DNA of 64,000 nucleotides, taken from the NCBI GenBank assembly GCA_031841125.1, contig CM063106.1, positions 41,722,001-41,786,000 of the forward strand, given 5' to 3'. The translations under genes were made by a program, and so were the position numbers. How positions within the stretch are numbered: position 1 is the stretch's first letter; each line of letters opens with the position of its first letter. Of the stretch, positions 12,016 through 23,279 are shown in pieces. The notes under the pieces were generated by a model. It worked only from the letters and a program-made list of their open reading frames with translations. It had not been told where the DNA came from and searched no databases. Source of the stretch: Acanthococcus lagerstroemiae. Lineage: Eukaryota; Arthropoda; Insecta; Hemiptera; Eriococcidae.

Positions 12016-13233
12016 AGGCAAGTATCGAAATGATTTTTCTGGAGGTAGGAAAGAAAATTCAACCTTGCCAACTAAGGATTCGATTTGGCCGACTGACAGA
12101 AATTTCAAACTTTGCTAACCTGATTTCGTCGACTCTGGAACCGTTTGAAGGGAGAAACTTCTGATGCTCCCCTTCGGCACGTTTTTGACAGGAACTCTAA
12201 AAGATCTTTAATTCGGTTTTGGAAAAATTGTAAGCCATATTCGAAAATCTTTCAAAAATTTAAACAAAACCAGAATATGAATCTTTTTCACTAAAACTTT
12301 GCACGAATAATTTTCGTAATTTTCAAACGATAATGTAACTTTTCTGTTAAGTGCGTTATATCGCAAATTTGAGAAAAGCAGTTCCGCTCTAACGTAGTAC
12401 AACACAAATGAGTGACATATATTTTCGCCTCTCCGTGCCTTACAGGGGGAAGAGCTAATAACAAAAGGGCACTTTCTCTCTCAGGATTTCCGAGAGAGGG
12501 GCCTGTCCCCTCAAAGATGAAATAGAAAATACAATTTCAGGACCTATTTCGAAAAAGTTACATTTTCGTTGAAAAAAAAAGAAGTTCTGAATCTTGCTCT
12601 CCTTAGGAGAAGGAAGGTACCACTGCCTATTTTCGCGCGCACAAATCAGTCAGTGGCCATGCCATTTTCAAAACCATTTACGAGCCTTATCTACCGTGAA
12701 TCCCGCTACGAAAATAAAAATGTACACACCACTACCCAAGTTCCCCTTAGCATTTTTGTCGAGTTTTACCAGCATCATAATTCCTATTATACGTTCGCAC
12801 CATCACATTTGTCTTCTTCTTTATCGTACATAGCTGCCAACATAAATACAGCGACATTTCTCATTTTTTCAATATAATTCCGAAGCGGCCGAAGTTTCGG
12901 AATTTAGAACATCCATCGAGCAAGGCATGTAGAACCGCACCCCTTTTCGCTTACTTTACCTTTCTGTTAACCAACGTTCAAACTGCATCATGAAACATGT
13001 CATAGAATAATTCGAATTTAAATTGGTCGCTCGAGATTATAACGCTGAACAGCTGGACCAAAGTTCTAAACTTTGAGCTTTCCGTAAAATTCGTTTAGTC
13101 CTTCCGCCGATGAATACTGCTGACACCGCGTCGTACGAAAATGTTTTAATCTTTCGCGGCATCTGGCGTGCTGCGTATTTAGATTAGCGTTTTACCCTCG
13201 CTTGGGTCTTTCGCAAATATCATTTCAACGTAC

Positions 13234-13321
13234 CTGCATCTTCACAGCAATTACGATAGAAGTCAAATCCGCACCCAGAGATTTGACCACCACCAGTCTT
13301 GTAAGCGTCAAAGAACACAAC
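13234..13321 (-). CDS. PACS homologue, exon preceding 4009-4098
   Basis: This is an 88-base minus-strand exon: one base completes a codon from the previous exon, followed by 29 codons ending at a codon boundary. The acceptor is tttatttgcag just right of 13321 and the donor is gtacgt just left of 13234. The translation contains LCSLTLTRLVVVKS, then LGADLTSIVIAVKMQ. The RLCSLTLxxLVV and IAVKMQ segments are hallmarks of the start of the PACS furin-binding region, and joining to the exon at 4009-4098 gives the expected VKMQ-GSKR order. The missing upstream exon should end in Pro-Arg or similar, with two bases of a split codon. I did not find it in the rest of the window, so it may lie right of 64000 or have been missed. 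Confidence 0.8.
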
Positions 13322-13434
13322 CTGCAAATAAAAACATTCGACATTAGATAAATACAACTCGTGGGGGGAGGGGGTCGAAGTTTCGTAAATCAAAATCATT
13401 AAATCGTCACTTCATCCAGTCTTGTAACATAGAG

Positions 13435-14275
13435 CTTGTAGTTGTTATTTCATTTATTTTACAGTAATTTACATAGAACAGAATTTCGCTTATTTGTTAT
13501 CTTACAAATTCAGCACGCCCATCTTCGGGCATAGGCCCCTCCCACTCGTTTCTATTGGTCCCCCTGACCCTCGCATCGCACCCCAAACCATTCCGGAATG
13601 TTGCTTAATATCGTCAACCCAGCGGGTGGTAGGTCTCCTTACCTTTCTTTTTCCACCCCTGGATATCCAATCCAGAACTTTTCTTTCCCATCTTTCACCC
13701 CCCCCCCCAGGCAACATGTCCAGCATAGTCAGATTTCAGTTTCTTCATTACATATTGGTTAGCCGGTCCCTTCTTTATACTCTGATCGTCGCCCTCTCCA
13801 TTGCCAACTGAGTACTACTAGTCCAAGTTTGAGATCCATACAGTAGTACCGGTAAAATACATGCCTCCCAAATTCTCTTTTTCATTTCCAGTTGCATTTT
13901 ACTTTTGAAGACATTTTTCAATGCCCAAAAGCTTTTCCACACTTGTATTCTTCTTTTTTGCAATTTTTTTTTCTGACTTATCTTTAAAAGAGATAATTTG
14001 TTCCAGATATGTGGTGCTATCTTCGACTCTAATTTTGTTGCCGTCAATCACTATGTCTTGACTGAATTTTGTGTTGGATACTAATACTGTTTTATTCGTA
14101 TTTATAGTTAATCCCACTTTGCCACATTGTAGGGTTAATTCGTTTAACATAGTTCGCATCTCTCTTCCGTCCTGAGAAATTAAAGCCACATCGTCAGCAA
14201 ATCTGAAACTGCTGAGCCATTCACCGTTTGTTTTTATGCCTTTTTGTTCCCAGTCTAAATCTTGAAAAACATCCT
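13435..14275 (-). mobile_element. LINE remnant: reverse transcriptase to C-terminus
   Basis: Read on the minus strand from about 14275: DVFQDLDWEQKGI, then FRFADDVALIS with the RT catalytic FADD at 14190-14201, then KVGLTINTNKT, a YLEQIISFKDKS segment, a KSFWALK segment, LLYGSQTW, YAGHVAW, RPTTRWVDDI, and a C-terminus ending AEFVR. These segments appear in the order typical of the RTE/Jockey-like group of non-LTR retrotransposons. At least two frameshifts are needed, one at a poly-G run near 13700 and one near 13600. The element is 5'-truncated just before the FADD region and its 3' end is AAATGAAATAA-like (about 13450). It is a dead copy, 110 bases right of the PACS exon. Confidence 0.88.
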
Positions 14276-14326
14276 TGTGTTAATAACTACAAAGTTTTTC
14301 AAAAAAAATTTGTATGTTAACACAAG
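14274..14326. repeat. 10-bp inverted repeat at the LINE 5' junction
   Basis: CTTGTGTTAA (14274-14283) and TTAACACAAG (14317-14326) form a short hairpin exactly where the LINE reading frame is cut off and before the large foldback begins. It may be a relic of the 5' joining event or of another small element. Confidence 0.5.
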
Positions 14327-14370
14327 CATTTTCACCAAACAGTGGCATCGGAACGAGAGGGTTCACGAGT

Positions 14371-16490
14371 ACAGTGAAGCTCCATGTCGCCAGCGTGGAA
14401 TAGGAATGAAATCAATACAGAAGAATTGCGCTTTAATTGTGCTTCCAATTGCAGGGTTTGTGCTCCATTCCTTCTGAAGTTATAGCCAAAAAAAGAAAGT
14501 AGGTCAATGTACTGCTGGTGACATGCAAAGGAAATTTTGAAATTAACTTCGATGGAAATGAACAAAAGCTAAAATCAATAAGCTTATTTTGTGCTTTTTT
14601 GTGCCGACAATTTCGAGCCGACCAGTACCCCTCTCCGCACCCCTCTGATGGGGATGACACATCATTTTTTTCGCATTACCAAGTCGAAAGAATGCAGAAA
14701 AATTGTGCTCTAATTGTACTTCATGTTCCCACCAGCCCCAGTATTTTTGCACAAAATGCCCCAAGTTATGACCAAAAAACTATTAATAGTGGGTCAATGT
14801 GCCGCTGGCGAAATGCAATTAAAATAATGAAATTAACTCCATGAAACTGAACGCAACCTAAAATGATTGTGCTGAAATTGTGCTTTTTTTGCCAACAATT
14901 TCGAGGCCCCCCCCCGTGCCCACTCCCCGCTCCCACCTGATGGGGCACAACATTTTTCTTGTGTTACCAAGTCGAAAGTATGCAGAAAAATTGTGCTCTA
15001 ATTGTGCTTCATTTTCCTAGGGCCCCACGGTTTTTGCACAGACTGCCCCCAAGTTATGAACAAAAAACCAAAAGTGGGTCAATGCGCCGCTAGCGAAATG
15101 CAATGAAAATAATGAAATTAACTCCAATGAAACTGAACACAACCTAAAATGATTGTGTTGAAATTGTGCTTTTTTTGTGCCGACAATATTTAAAGTTGTG
15201 CTTTGACCCCTTAGCTTACGCCGGGGGTATTTAATATTCTCTGTTGTGTTATACTACGTGATGTTGAAAAATAGTACGACTTAAGCGAAAGCGGCGTCAA
15301 ATAATTGTGCTTAAATTGTGCTTCTTCTGGAGAACAATTTCCGAATTTGTGCTTCAACTCCTGAGCTTGGGAGTCCATATTACTGCTATTATGATATTAC
15401 GCGATGTTGAAAAATGGTTCAATGTAAGCGGACATGGCGTCAAGTCAGAGTGCACGAATTGTGCTTTGTCAGGCAAACAATTTCCGAATTCGTGCTTCAA
15501 TCCCCCCGGCTTGGGGCGGGCGATGTTAAATATTACCAGGGTTGTGCTATTACCTGATGTTGAAATATAGTGCGACGTAAGCGGAAGTGGCGTAAACAAT
15601 TGTTCTTAAATTGTGCTCTTCAGGAGAACAATTTCAGAATTTGTGCTTCAACCCCTGAGACGGGGAGTCTTATATTACTATGCCATTTCTGCTTACATCG
15701 AACGATTTTTCAACATCACTTGATATCACAATACTAGTAATATGGAGACCCCCCCAGCTCAGGGGTTGAAGCACAAATTCGGAAATTGTTTGCCTAACAA
15801 AGCATAATTTTTGCATACTTACTTGATGCCACTTCCGCTTACATCGAACTATTTTTCAACATCAGGTAATAGAACACCACAGAGAATATTAAATACCCCC
15901 CCCCCTCCGGCGTAAGCTAAGGGGTCAAAGCACAACTTTAAATATTGTCGGCACAAAAAAGCACAATTTCAATACAATCATTTTAGGTTGTGTTCAGTTT
16001 CATTGAAGTTAATTTCATTATTTTCATTGCATTTCTCCAGCGACTCACTGACCCACTTTTGGTATTTTGGTCATAACTTGAGGGTAGTTTGAGCAAAAAT
16101 GGTGGGGCTGCTGGGAACATGAAGCATAATTAGAGCACCATTTTCCTGCATACTTTCGACTTGGTAATGTGAAAAAAATGTTGTTCCCCATTAGGGGGGG
16201 GGGGAGCGGGAAGGGGCTCGAAATCGTCGGCACAAAAAAGAACAAATTTAGCACACTGAATTTCGCGGGTGTTCATTTCCATCGGAGTTAATTTCAAAAT
16301 TTCCGTGGCATGTCGCCAGGAGAGCGCATTAACCTAGTTTCTTTTTTTGGCTATAACTTCAGAACGAATGGAGCACAAATTCTGCAATGGGAAGAACAAA
16401 AAAACACAAAATTAAAGCACAATTTTTCTGTAATGGTTTCATTCTTATTCCGCATACATGTGCCGCTGGCGACATGGAGCTGTACAGTGT
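14371..16490. mobile_element. Large foldback element (2.1 kb) made of repeated TTGTGCT units
   Basis: The two halves are inverted copies meeting at a spacer of about 50 bases near 15682-15733. The outer ends carry AGCTCCATGTCGCCAGCG (from 14378) and its mirror CGCTGGCGACATGGAGCT (16464-16481). Each arm is itself repetitive. Outer units of roughly 270-300 bp start with AAATTGTGCTTTTTTGTGCC-like and GTGGGTCAATG-like phrases. Inner units of about 130-150 bp contain GATGTTGAAAAAT, GTAAGCGGA and TTGTGCTTCAACCCCTGAG. TTGTGCT or its complement occurs about twenty times. Short ORFs on both strands are internal-repeat by-products. No transposase is visible. I cannot assign a superfamily; candidate end sequences are TACAGTG / CACTGTA. 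Confidence 0.8.
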
Positions 16491-19014
16491 AACATGAAAA
16501 AATTCGATAAGTGGTTGGTTCGGAGTATCACTTGTACCTCATCTAGAAAATTGGAAAAAATAAGGTATATACAGGGGCTGAGGAGCATATCCGATATCAA
16601 TTTACATATTATCGGGTCATAAAATTGGTGACATCATAAAAATTACCAAAATTCTACCGCATCCCCCCATAAAGTCTGTGTTAATACAGAGCAACGAAAA
16701 GCGTAATTTGTGACTCCATCTTTCTGAGAGTTCTCGGGTAGTTACGAAAAATATGGATACAACCTTTCTTATGCAAAATTTTGTCAGAAATAGATTTTGG
16801 TTGAAGCATTTCTTTCTAAATGTAAGCAATCTTAATTTTTTATGGGGAGGGGGGATTCGAGGGTCTCAACTCTTATCACAAAAAACATAGCATACCAATT
16901 CTGTGTGACGTTTTTCTGGGACACGGGGGACCCATACGAACAATTTCCGCCCAACTCCAGCTTGTTATAAAAAAAAAGTTGACAATTTTTTTTTATTTGC
17001 CTACATTATATGGGAACCACTAATTTTTTTGCAAAACAGTGTTTTTTCATTCCCGCACTGAATCGAGCGTCCCAACAAGTTACGATCAGTGCTGATTCAG
17101 TCTTAGGCGAGTCTTGATGAGCTTTAAAAATTCTTAATGGTTTTTAATGTTCATCAGCATATCACTCTATCATTGCATTTTTAGTTAGAAACAAATATAC
17201 GAGCGAAGGTAATGCTCACGAGGGGAGGAATTCGGTAGTAATCGTAGGATCGTGAAATCCTGTAGAAAATAAGAAGAATTCCGTTGGACATGAAAAACAA
17301 ATGACCGCTAGACACATAGGTCTTTGCCTCTCTCTTTTTTAGTATCATTAACAGCAGCAGAATAACTAGCCTGTGGCTCCTGACTAGGTAACTGAAGTCT
17401 GTATTTATGTGCCTGTCAGAGGAAGACTCAAAACTCGATAACAAGGGCTGGTGCTTCCGGCTGGCGGGTCAAGTCACGTTTTTCTCCTTTATTTTTCAAA
17501 CAATTTCTTTTCTAAACTTCTCTGTCATCTTATTTCTATATCGTCTGCATGCATCCATTTAACTCACGACTATTCCCAGTGCAAGCACTATTTTTTAAGA
17601 CCCGAGTTTTGGAAGGCTACCCAAACGTTCGATCTAGAAATAAATCGAATTGTAAATAATATCACAGTTACTCGAGGCATGTCGTTTTTATCAAAATTAA
17701 TCGAATCCATTCTATCGCTGAAACAATTATAAATTATCTAAAACGAATCCCGAAAAATGTAGACAAACAGTTTAAAATGTGCATATTATGTTGAGTATAC
17801 ACCGTAGCACATTTAAAAAGATTTATCGCTGAAGGAACTCGAGCCGCACGAAAATGTTGTAAATGAGGAAATTAACCAGCTGAAAACTGTTTTGGAAGAA
17901 TGAAAACCATGTATAAGCGTACACGGAGAACGTCTCACGGGAGAAAAACTAGCCTACTTCTTTTTAATGAACACACGGTTACCTTGAGGGCAAATTTCTT
18001 GTTACTCGGAACTGTTCGTACACGAATAAAGCAAATATATTTACATCGATGTACCTAATTTTATAAAACCGTGCAGCAAACGCTACGTTTGCTGCAGGTT
18101 CGAAAACACCAAAGGACTTCGAAGCTCTGAAAAATAAAATTTAAAAAAAATTCACTTCCGAATTTTTAAAGTAAAACATATACAGACTTTTTACGGGGGA
18201 GCTGTCGCAACATGAATTTCACTCGAAGAAACATAAATCAAAGAACGCAGCTTAATTCGGTGTAAACTAAAACCGCCTGAATGATTTTGCTTAAAAGATA
18301 AAAACCTCTAGACACCCTCTGCATCGGCACGCAACATGTGCACAGTACATTCAACCCTTGTAAATGTCTAATATCTTTTTGATTGCTAATATGAAACAGC
18401 AGTTCTGCCACCCAATATTATACACGCCGGGTTCATCCTAAATGTCAGCCTGTCCACGAAAAGCTTTAAAAATACGGACTTCCCGCGTAACTTAATTAAA
18501 GCGTTACTGATGGTGAGCAGAAACTATCGCACAGCCAAGCTCGACTGATGTCGATTAGCACACCCGTCAGCTTCGAAGAAATTTAATAGTTCAGTGCCAT
18601 ATCATCAGATACGCCTATAGCCGACCGTAGATTACCATTGAAGGGTTTCGGGGCCACGCTATAGAGAAACCTTAATTGTAGCAGGAATAGAATTTAAAGA
18701 TCACACGAGAACGTTGAAACATCAAGAAAACGCAAAATGGGGAACAAGACCTTATATTCGATGGACCGAGTTCAATAATGGTCCAAGTCACTATCGACAT
18801 TTTCTGTTTAATGACCCCGTACATACGGAAGAAATATCTGCGGATTCACTGAGCAGAGAAAAAAAAAAGAAGCAGAAACTTCACTTCTTCCTTAGCAGTT
18901 GATCAGAATGCACCTTCTTCCTTTTTCACGTGAACCCACCAAAAGCGAAATCTTAGAACTGGGGTGAACCACTATTACGCTCGGCACCTCATTCAAAAAC
19001 ATGCTGCAATATGT
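16491..19014. other. AT-rich stretch, no gene seen
   Basis: ORFs of up to about 93 codons (for example 17451-17732 plus and 17181-17444 minus) show no domain. No TIRs, tRNA-like or LINE motifs were noticed. The stretch is assumed to be intron or 5' flank of the PACS gene. Confidence 0.45.
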
Positions 19015-19029
19015 ACTTGTTTGGAGTAT

Positions 19030-19867
19030 CTAGGTGAAGCGTATGACGATGCACGCATGCCAGAGAGGCTCCCCAGACACACCCCAGGCCCCGGAAAGTT
19101 TTTGAGCATCACATCAGTGACCAGAAATACGCACAGAGGCTGACCGGTGCTCCCATTTCACCACTCTGCTTCGGATTCGGCCACTATGGAACACCCCACT
19201 GATCGAGGCAACGCTCACCCAGCATTAACTTGGGTTAGGGTGCACCACAGACGAACGCGCTACCTTCCTTCACCCCTCACCTCCTCGTCTTGGTACGTGT
19301 GGCGATGCAGGGAGGTGGTGACGGCAAGGTGAGCCCTACCGGGGGGACCGCAGCAGCTGCAGCAGCTAGGATGGTACAGAGTCGTTATGTCCGGTGTGGG
19401 CCAAGTCTCGTCCGTCGGCCCTCGGCCTCGACCACTCTGTCTGTATCTTCTTCTTCATGATGGTCAAGACAGAGGCCGACAGCCGGTTCTATCCGCTTCC
19501 ACTCTTCAACACTTCCAGAACCAAGCCAAGATGTCCGGCACGAGACGGCTGATCACGTCGTCGCTGTGGCTCGTACTGCTGCCGGGATCGATCGCTTTTG
19601 TCGTTCCGCGCTCTCCTGCTCTCAGGCCTCACATTGGAACAGGGTGTGCCGGGGGTTGTTTTCCACCCATCGATCGCAGTACGCGCACACGGGGCTCGGC
19701 GCTATCGTCATCCGATGTAAGTACGCGCTGAAGCACCCGTGGCCACTCAGGACTTGGGTCAGGAGGAAATTCAGTACTCCATGGGACCTGCCTGCCGACA
19801 CATTGAGGTCGTGTATCAGCGCTCGGCTCGGATCCACCCGTCCTTGTTCGACTTGGCGAGTGCGTTC
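19030..19867 (-). mobile_element. 5'-truncated LINE 3' end with CCHC knuckle and target duplication
   Basis: The insertion is bracketed by CTTGTTTGGAGTATC (19015-19029) and CTTGTTTGGAGTAATC (19868-19883), an imperfect 15-16 bp target duplication. On the minus strand it opens with ERTRQVEQGR, ALIHDLN, then FLLTQVLSGHGCFSAYLHRM and a zinc-knuckle-like CAYCDRWVENNPRHTLFQC (about 19625-19700). This is the C-terminus seen in R1/Loa/Jockey-type ORF2 proteins. The Trp that normally follows CEA is a TGA stop. About 600 bases of GC-rich 3' region follow, ending in a tail GGCATGCGTGCATCGTCATA. This is the longest copy of the tail family in the window and links the short tails elsewhere to a LINE. Confidence 0.87.
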
Positions 19868-19883
19868 CTTGTTTGGAGTAATC

Positions 19884-22217
19884 TTTGTAGAGAAACGACT
19901 TCAGTTCCTTACTCCAATCGTAAGCATTCTTCGAAGTCAAGAAGAAAAACTGTTGGACAATGGCTTGAACAGGAGGAGAGAGACATGGAGACACCTCTCA
20001 ATCCGAATAAAAAAAAAGTAAAATAACATTTTATTATCGAGGTTGACATAACACCGCTTTTTTATCTTTTCATTTGTTGGCTTCTCGAATCAAAATTTGT
20101 GTAAAAATTCACAAGACTTCTTCATTTTTTCTTTCTTGCGGCTTGTTGAAACAAACGAGCGAAATTTTGTAAATCGCCCACTATTTTACCAAAAAAATTA
20201 CTTAAACTGTCCTCTACTTCCCAGACAACTCCCTTATTATGCTACTAGAATTCGAAAACATATTGCAGGCAACTCTCTGGAAACGCATGTAATACTCAAC
20301 CACAAATTTCTGACGTAACTCTATCTCGTAGTAACAAGGCTCAATATTGCGCCGGCAAAATGACCCTTGATAGGAACTAGCCCATACAAGCACAACTAGT
20401 AGCAGATATAAAATAAAGAGTTCAGATCCACTATAGATCCAAAGGTGAGTTAATGAACTTGGAAAAGTCAAAGGAGATAACCTCGAGTCCGAACTTTCTG
20501 TGCATGTGAGTTCGTAACCTAACATTATGTACGTATTTTACGGATGTTATTGAACTTCAGCACGACCTTATTTAGGAGTCACTAGCCTATCATTGGACTT
20601 TCAGGGCTGCCAATTTTAACCTAATATTGGGTTTATTTCACTGATGATGTCAACAAATTTTTGCGGGTCCCTTACCCATAAGTGTATTTCAGTTCTAAGA
20701 GGTAGTTATTGAATTTCCAATGGGGAAGGGGTCTGCTGCCCTTTTACTTCGGATATTTGAACTTTGTTTTCAAGGGAGGGTATCACTAAGCTTCCTGTCA
20801 GAGGTTAGGGCTCTTTCTGATAGTCTCATTTTTCACTGCGGTCATTTGAACTCTCTCTTCAGGGACGTTATTGAGCTTTCATTTTGACGTTTGAACTTTG
20901 CCTCTGGGATTTAATTTAGATACCTTTTCAGAATACAATATTTTTTTTCAAGCCGACACACACCTCTGTCGTCTATTTGTTCCGCAGGAAAAAATTATGT
21001 TGGTTCAGGAAGAGGGAGAGCATAAATACTGCCTGAATCACGTATAAGAAATCTCATAAACAGTCACACTTCCCTACAACACATCCTCCTACCAGCTGGT
21101 ATCTTTTATACGGTCTAAAACTACTGCCTGACTTCTTTCTAATCTTTTGAATAGTATTCACTTGTGCTTCGTTGACTCTTTGAAGTGTAACACATGGGAT
21201 TTACATACATATTTCTCTAATAACGCTCTTAATTAGTAAAATTCTGATTTTCATAGACAGAAAATCGTTTCTAAGTTTTGCACTAAATTTTTGAGGATTT
21301 TCAAAATTCAGGAGATTTATAAATGAACTCGATAATGAACATTCCATTGCACAATAAAATGGGTGTCTTTCAATGCGAACGAACTATTTGCAATTGATTT
21401 TTTATGCTGATTCCGAATCTGTTTACTAATTTCTAAATTTGTCTTCAAAATATTGATGCCAATCTTTTCTCTCTATACTTGAGAGAAGTTTTCCCGAAAC
21501 ACAATCAGTCGGGTTTTTCTGTTTTTAATGAAATGATGGAACCGCCATCCCAACTTACTAGTATCTCTTAGTCGAACCGCAGAATTATAAATTTTTAATT
21601 TTTTATATATGTATCATCACAATATTTTCATATGAAAGGCTGGAAGGCACGTTTGCAAAAAACGCAGAAGGTGCAGTTGTTTCCTCTTTTTTTATTTATT
21701 TTTTCTTTCTTTGAATAGGATAACGGAACCCCAACTCATCAGTGTCTCTTCATCAAATTGCAAAAATATAATTTTCCTTCATATCACAATATTTGCTAAT
21801 GAAGAAGTTCATTTCCAAAATGCAATCAGTCCATTTGTCACATATTTCAATTCCTGCCCCGTAGAGAGAAAAAGAGGGCCGGGGGGGGGAGATTTCCACG
21901 GGCCTCCCTCCTTCCAGTTCATTTTTTTCTTCTTTTGTCAGGTTCCAGGTTGGAAAGAATTATAAACTATGGGATAAGAGGTTTCTTTCATGGTGTAAGG
22001 AGTGATTGCTGATTTAATGTAGCCGTAAGCGTTGAAATTCAGGCGTTTTAAAAATATCGGGCCCTCTGAAAATCCGGGCCTGGGGTATTTCCCCCCTTTC
22101 TCCCCTCCCCTCGACAGGGTTGTTCAATTCTAATACGCTGCAAGTCCACTCTTAGGGTTTCCTTCAGCTTACGTTTTCGCAAATATTTCAGTTTTGAACA
22201 TAAAGTTTCTAGTATCG
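19884..22217. other. Non-coding stretch with degenerate duplications
   Basis: No gene was recognised. At 20520-20930 the words TTTGAACTTT, GGACGTTATTGAGCTT and similar recur at 60-100 base spacing. At 21537-21640 and 21719-21805 two degenerate copies of a segment (GGAACC, CCCAACT, AGTGTCTCTT, ATATCACAATATTT) lie about 180 bases apart. Near 21810-21850 the phrase CAAAATGCAATCAGTCCATTTG matches the phrase at 10.3 and 11.0 kb. Poly-G and C-rich runs are present near 21890 and 22090. Confidence 0.5.
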
Positions 22218-22610
22218 ATGATGGAGGGGCGTATGGCAATGCACGCATGCCAAATCGGCCCCAGGACACCTCACATGTCGCAGAGGTACCTAGCAGCGGA
22301 AAAGTAGGTGAGGGTGTTGTTTATAAGCTTGTGGGAGTTGTAGAGAGCCAGAATTCGACTATGGGGGACGTGGTAGGAGTTACGAAGGCAGGTGAGGGAG
22401 AGGCATGAGAAGAAGTGGTCCACGGCGAGAAGGTCTTCATCTTCACAGGGTGGGCAGTTGAGGGGATAAAGGTTAGTAAGAAGATGCGTATGTGTGAGGA
22501 GTGTATGTCCAATCCTTAGGCGGGTGATGATAACTTCCTTGCGGCCGGAGGAATGTTAGGACGGTGACCAGGGGACAGATGTAAACTTGATTTGTGCGAG
22601 CTTGTTGCGC
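22218..22610 (-). mobile_element. LINE 3' remnant (ITRLRIGHT-type) abutting the shared tail
   Basis: Minus-strand translation gives GRKEVIITRLRIGHT, then LLTHTHLLTNLYPLNCPPCE, a VDHFFSC segment, and later YNSHKLINNTLTYF and RYLCDM before a stop near 22275. TRLRIGHT followed by C-x2-C...H-x4-C is the conserved region after RNase H in I/Jockey-type LINE ORF2 proteins. This differs from the R1-like C-terminus at 19.6 kb. About 10-15 bases after the stop comes the 40-base tail ending GGCATGCGTGCATTGCCATA. The frame is open through roughly 90 codons but is truncated at its 5' side. Confidence 0.82.
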
Positions 22611-22614
22611 CGAG

Positions 22615-22750
22615 AGACTTGATACCGCTTTGATCCAGCTCTTTTTGGACTATTTTCTCTTCAAAATTATATTTTTGCCTAAAATTGATGGTTTTAGAGA
22701 CATTTGGGACTATTTCGGATAGAAATCAAATTTTCGAGTGAAATGTTCAC
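22615..22750 (+). repeat. Dispersed repeat copy, related to 33830-33960
   Basis: The words CTTTGATCC, CCTAAAATTGATGGTTTTAGAGA, GGGACTATTTC and AGAAATCAAATTTT appear in the same order as at 33830-33940 (CTTTGATACGG, CCTAAAATTGATGTTTCTAGAGA, GGGACTACTTC, AGAAATCAAATTTT). Neither copy has an ORF or clear ends. Confidence 0.65.
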
Positions 22751-23279
22751 GCAATTTGTTCTTTCCTCACAAAACAGCCATCGATGAAATTTTGCATTTT
22801 ATAAGCCAATTTCAGAGGACGAAATCAATAAGAAAAATTAATACAGGGATAATTTTCGAAAATAAACAATTTCGAATAGGAAAGGATAAAAACTAGTTGT
22901 TTTTTTTTTGTTTTTTTTTAATCCTTCTAAATTTTAATTTAGAAGTTGAGAAAGACTGACTTGTTTCGGATATGTCCATAAGTTCACGTACTTTCGAGGA
23001 AAAATGTTAGTACTGACCATTTCATTCTTCCAAGTAAGTAAATTCTCAAGTAATTGAGTATTTTCGAAAAAATTCCTATTCGTGAATCCCTATCAAGCGT
23101 CAAGACCCTTTTAAAGCACTGGCTAGTATGACTTTAGAATAAGGCAATAGTTTTAGCTGATGAGAAAAGATCAGGAAAATAGTCTCAATTTCAGAAATTT
23201 CGAAAATAAAGGCCATTACCATTTTTGCGTCAAAGAATTACCATTAATTTACTTTTTCGAGTTTCCGACCACTCATCGG

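Larger units (their letters stand above)
4099..13233 (-). other. PACS intron (9.1 kb) with scattered repeats
   Basis: This interval lies between the donor at 13230-13233 and the acceptor just right of 4098, so it should be an intron of the minus-strand PACS gene. It holds a small TIR element (5591-5848), a truncated LINE tail (6877-7052) and a degenerate short-period array (11640-12015). Dispersed copies of a phrase resembling CAAAATGCAGTAAGTCCATTTG occur near 10160-10360 and 11000-11060. The ORFs at 10567-11016 and 11207-11662 (about 150 codons) have no recognisable domain and overlap low-complexity repeats. I see no other gene. Confidence 0.65.

Noticed and set aside
13494..13811. Plus-strand ORF with proline-rich stretch
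   Set aside because: It is the complement of the LINE C-terminus, where YAGHVAW and RPTTRWVDDI are read on the minus strand.
20160..20240. Minus-strand WEVED segment resembling the WEVDR start of PACS
   Set aside because: Only three or four residues agree. No splice donor follows at the expected place and the following residues do not match the family.
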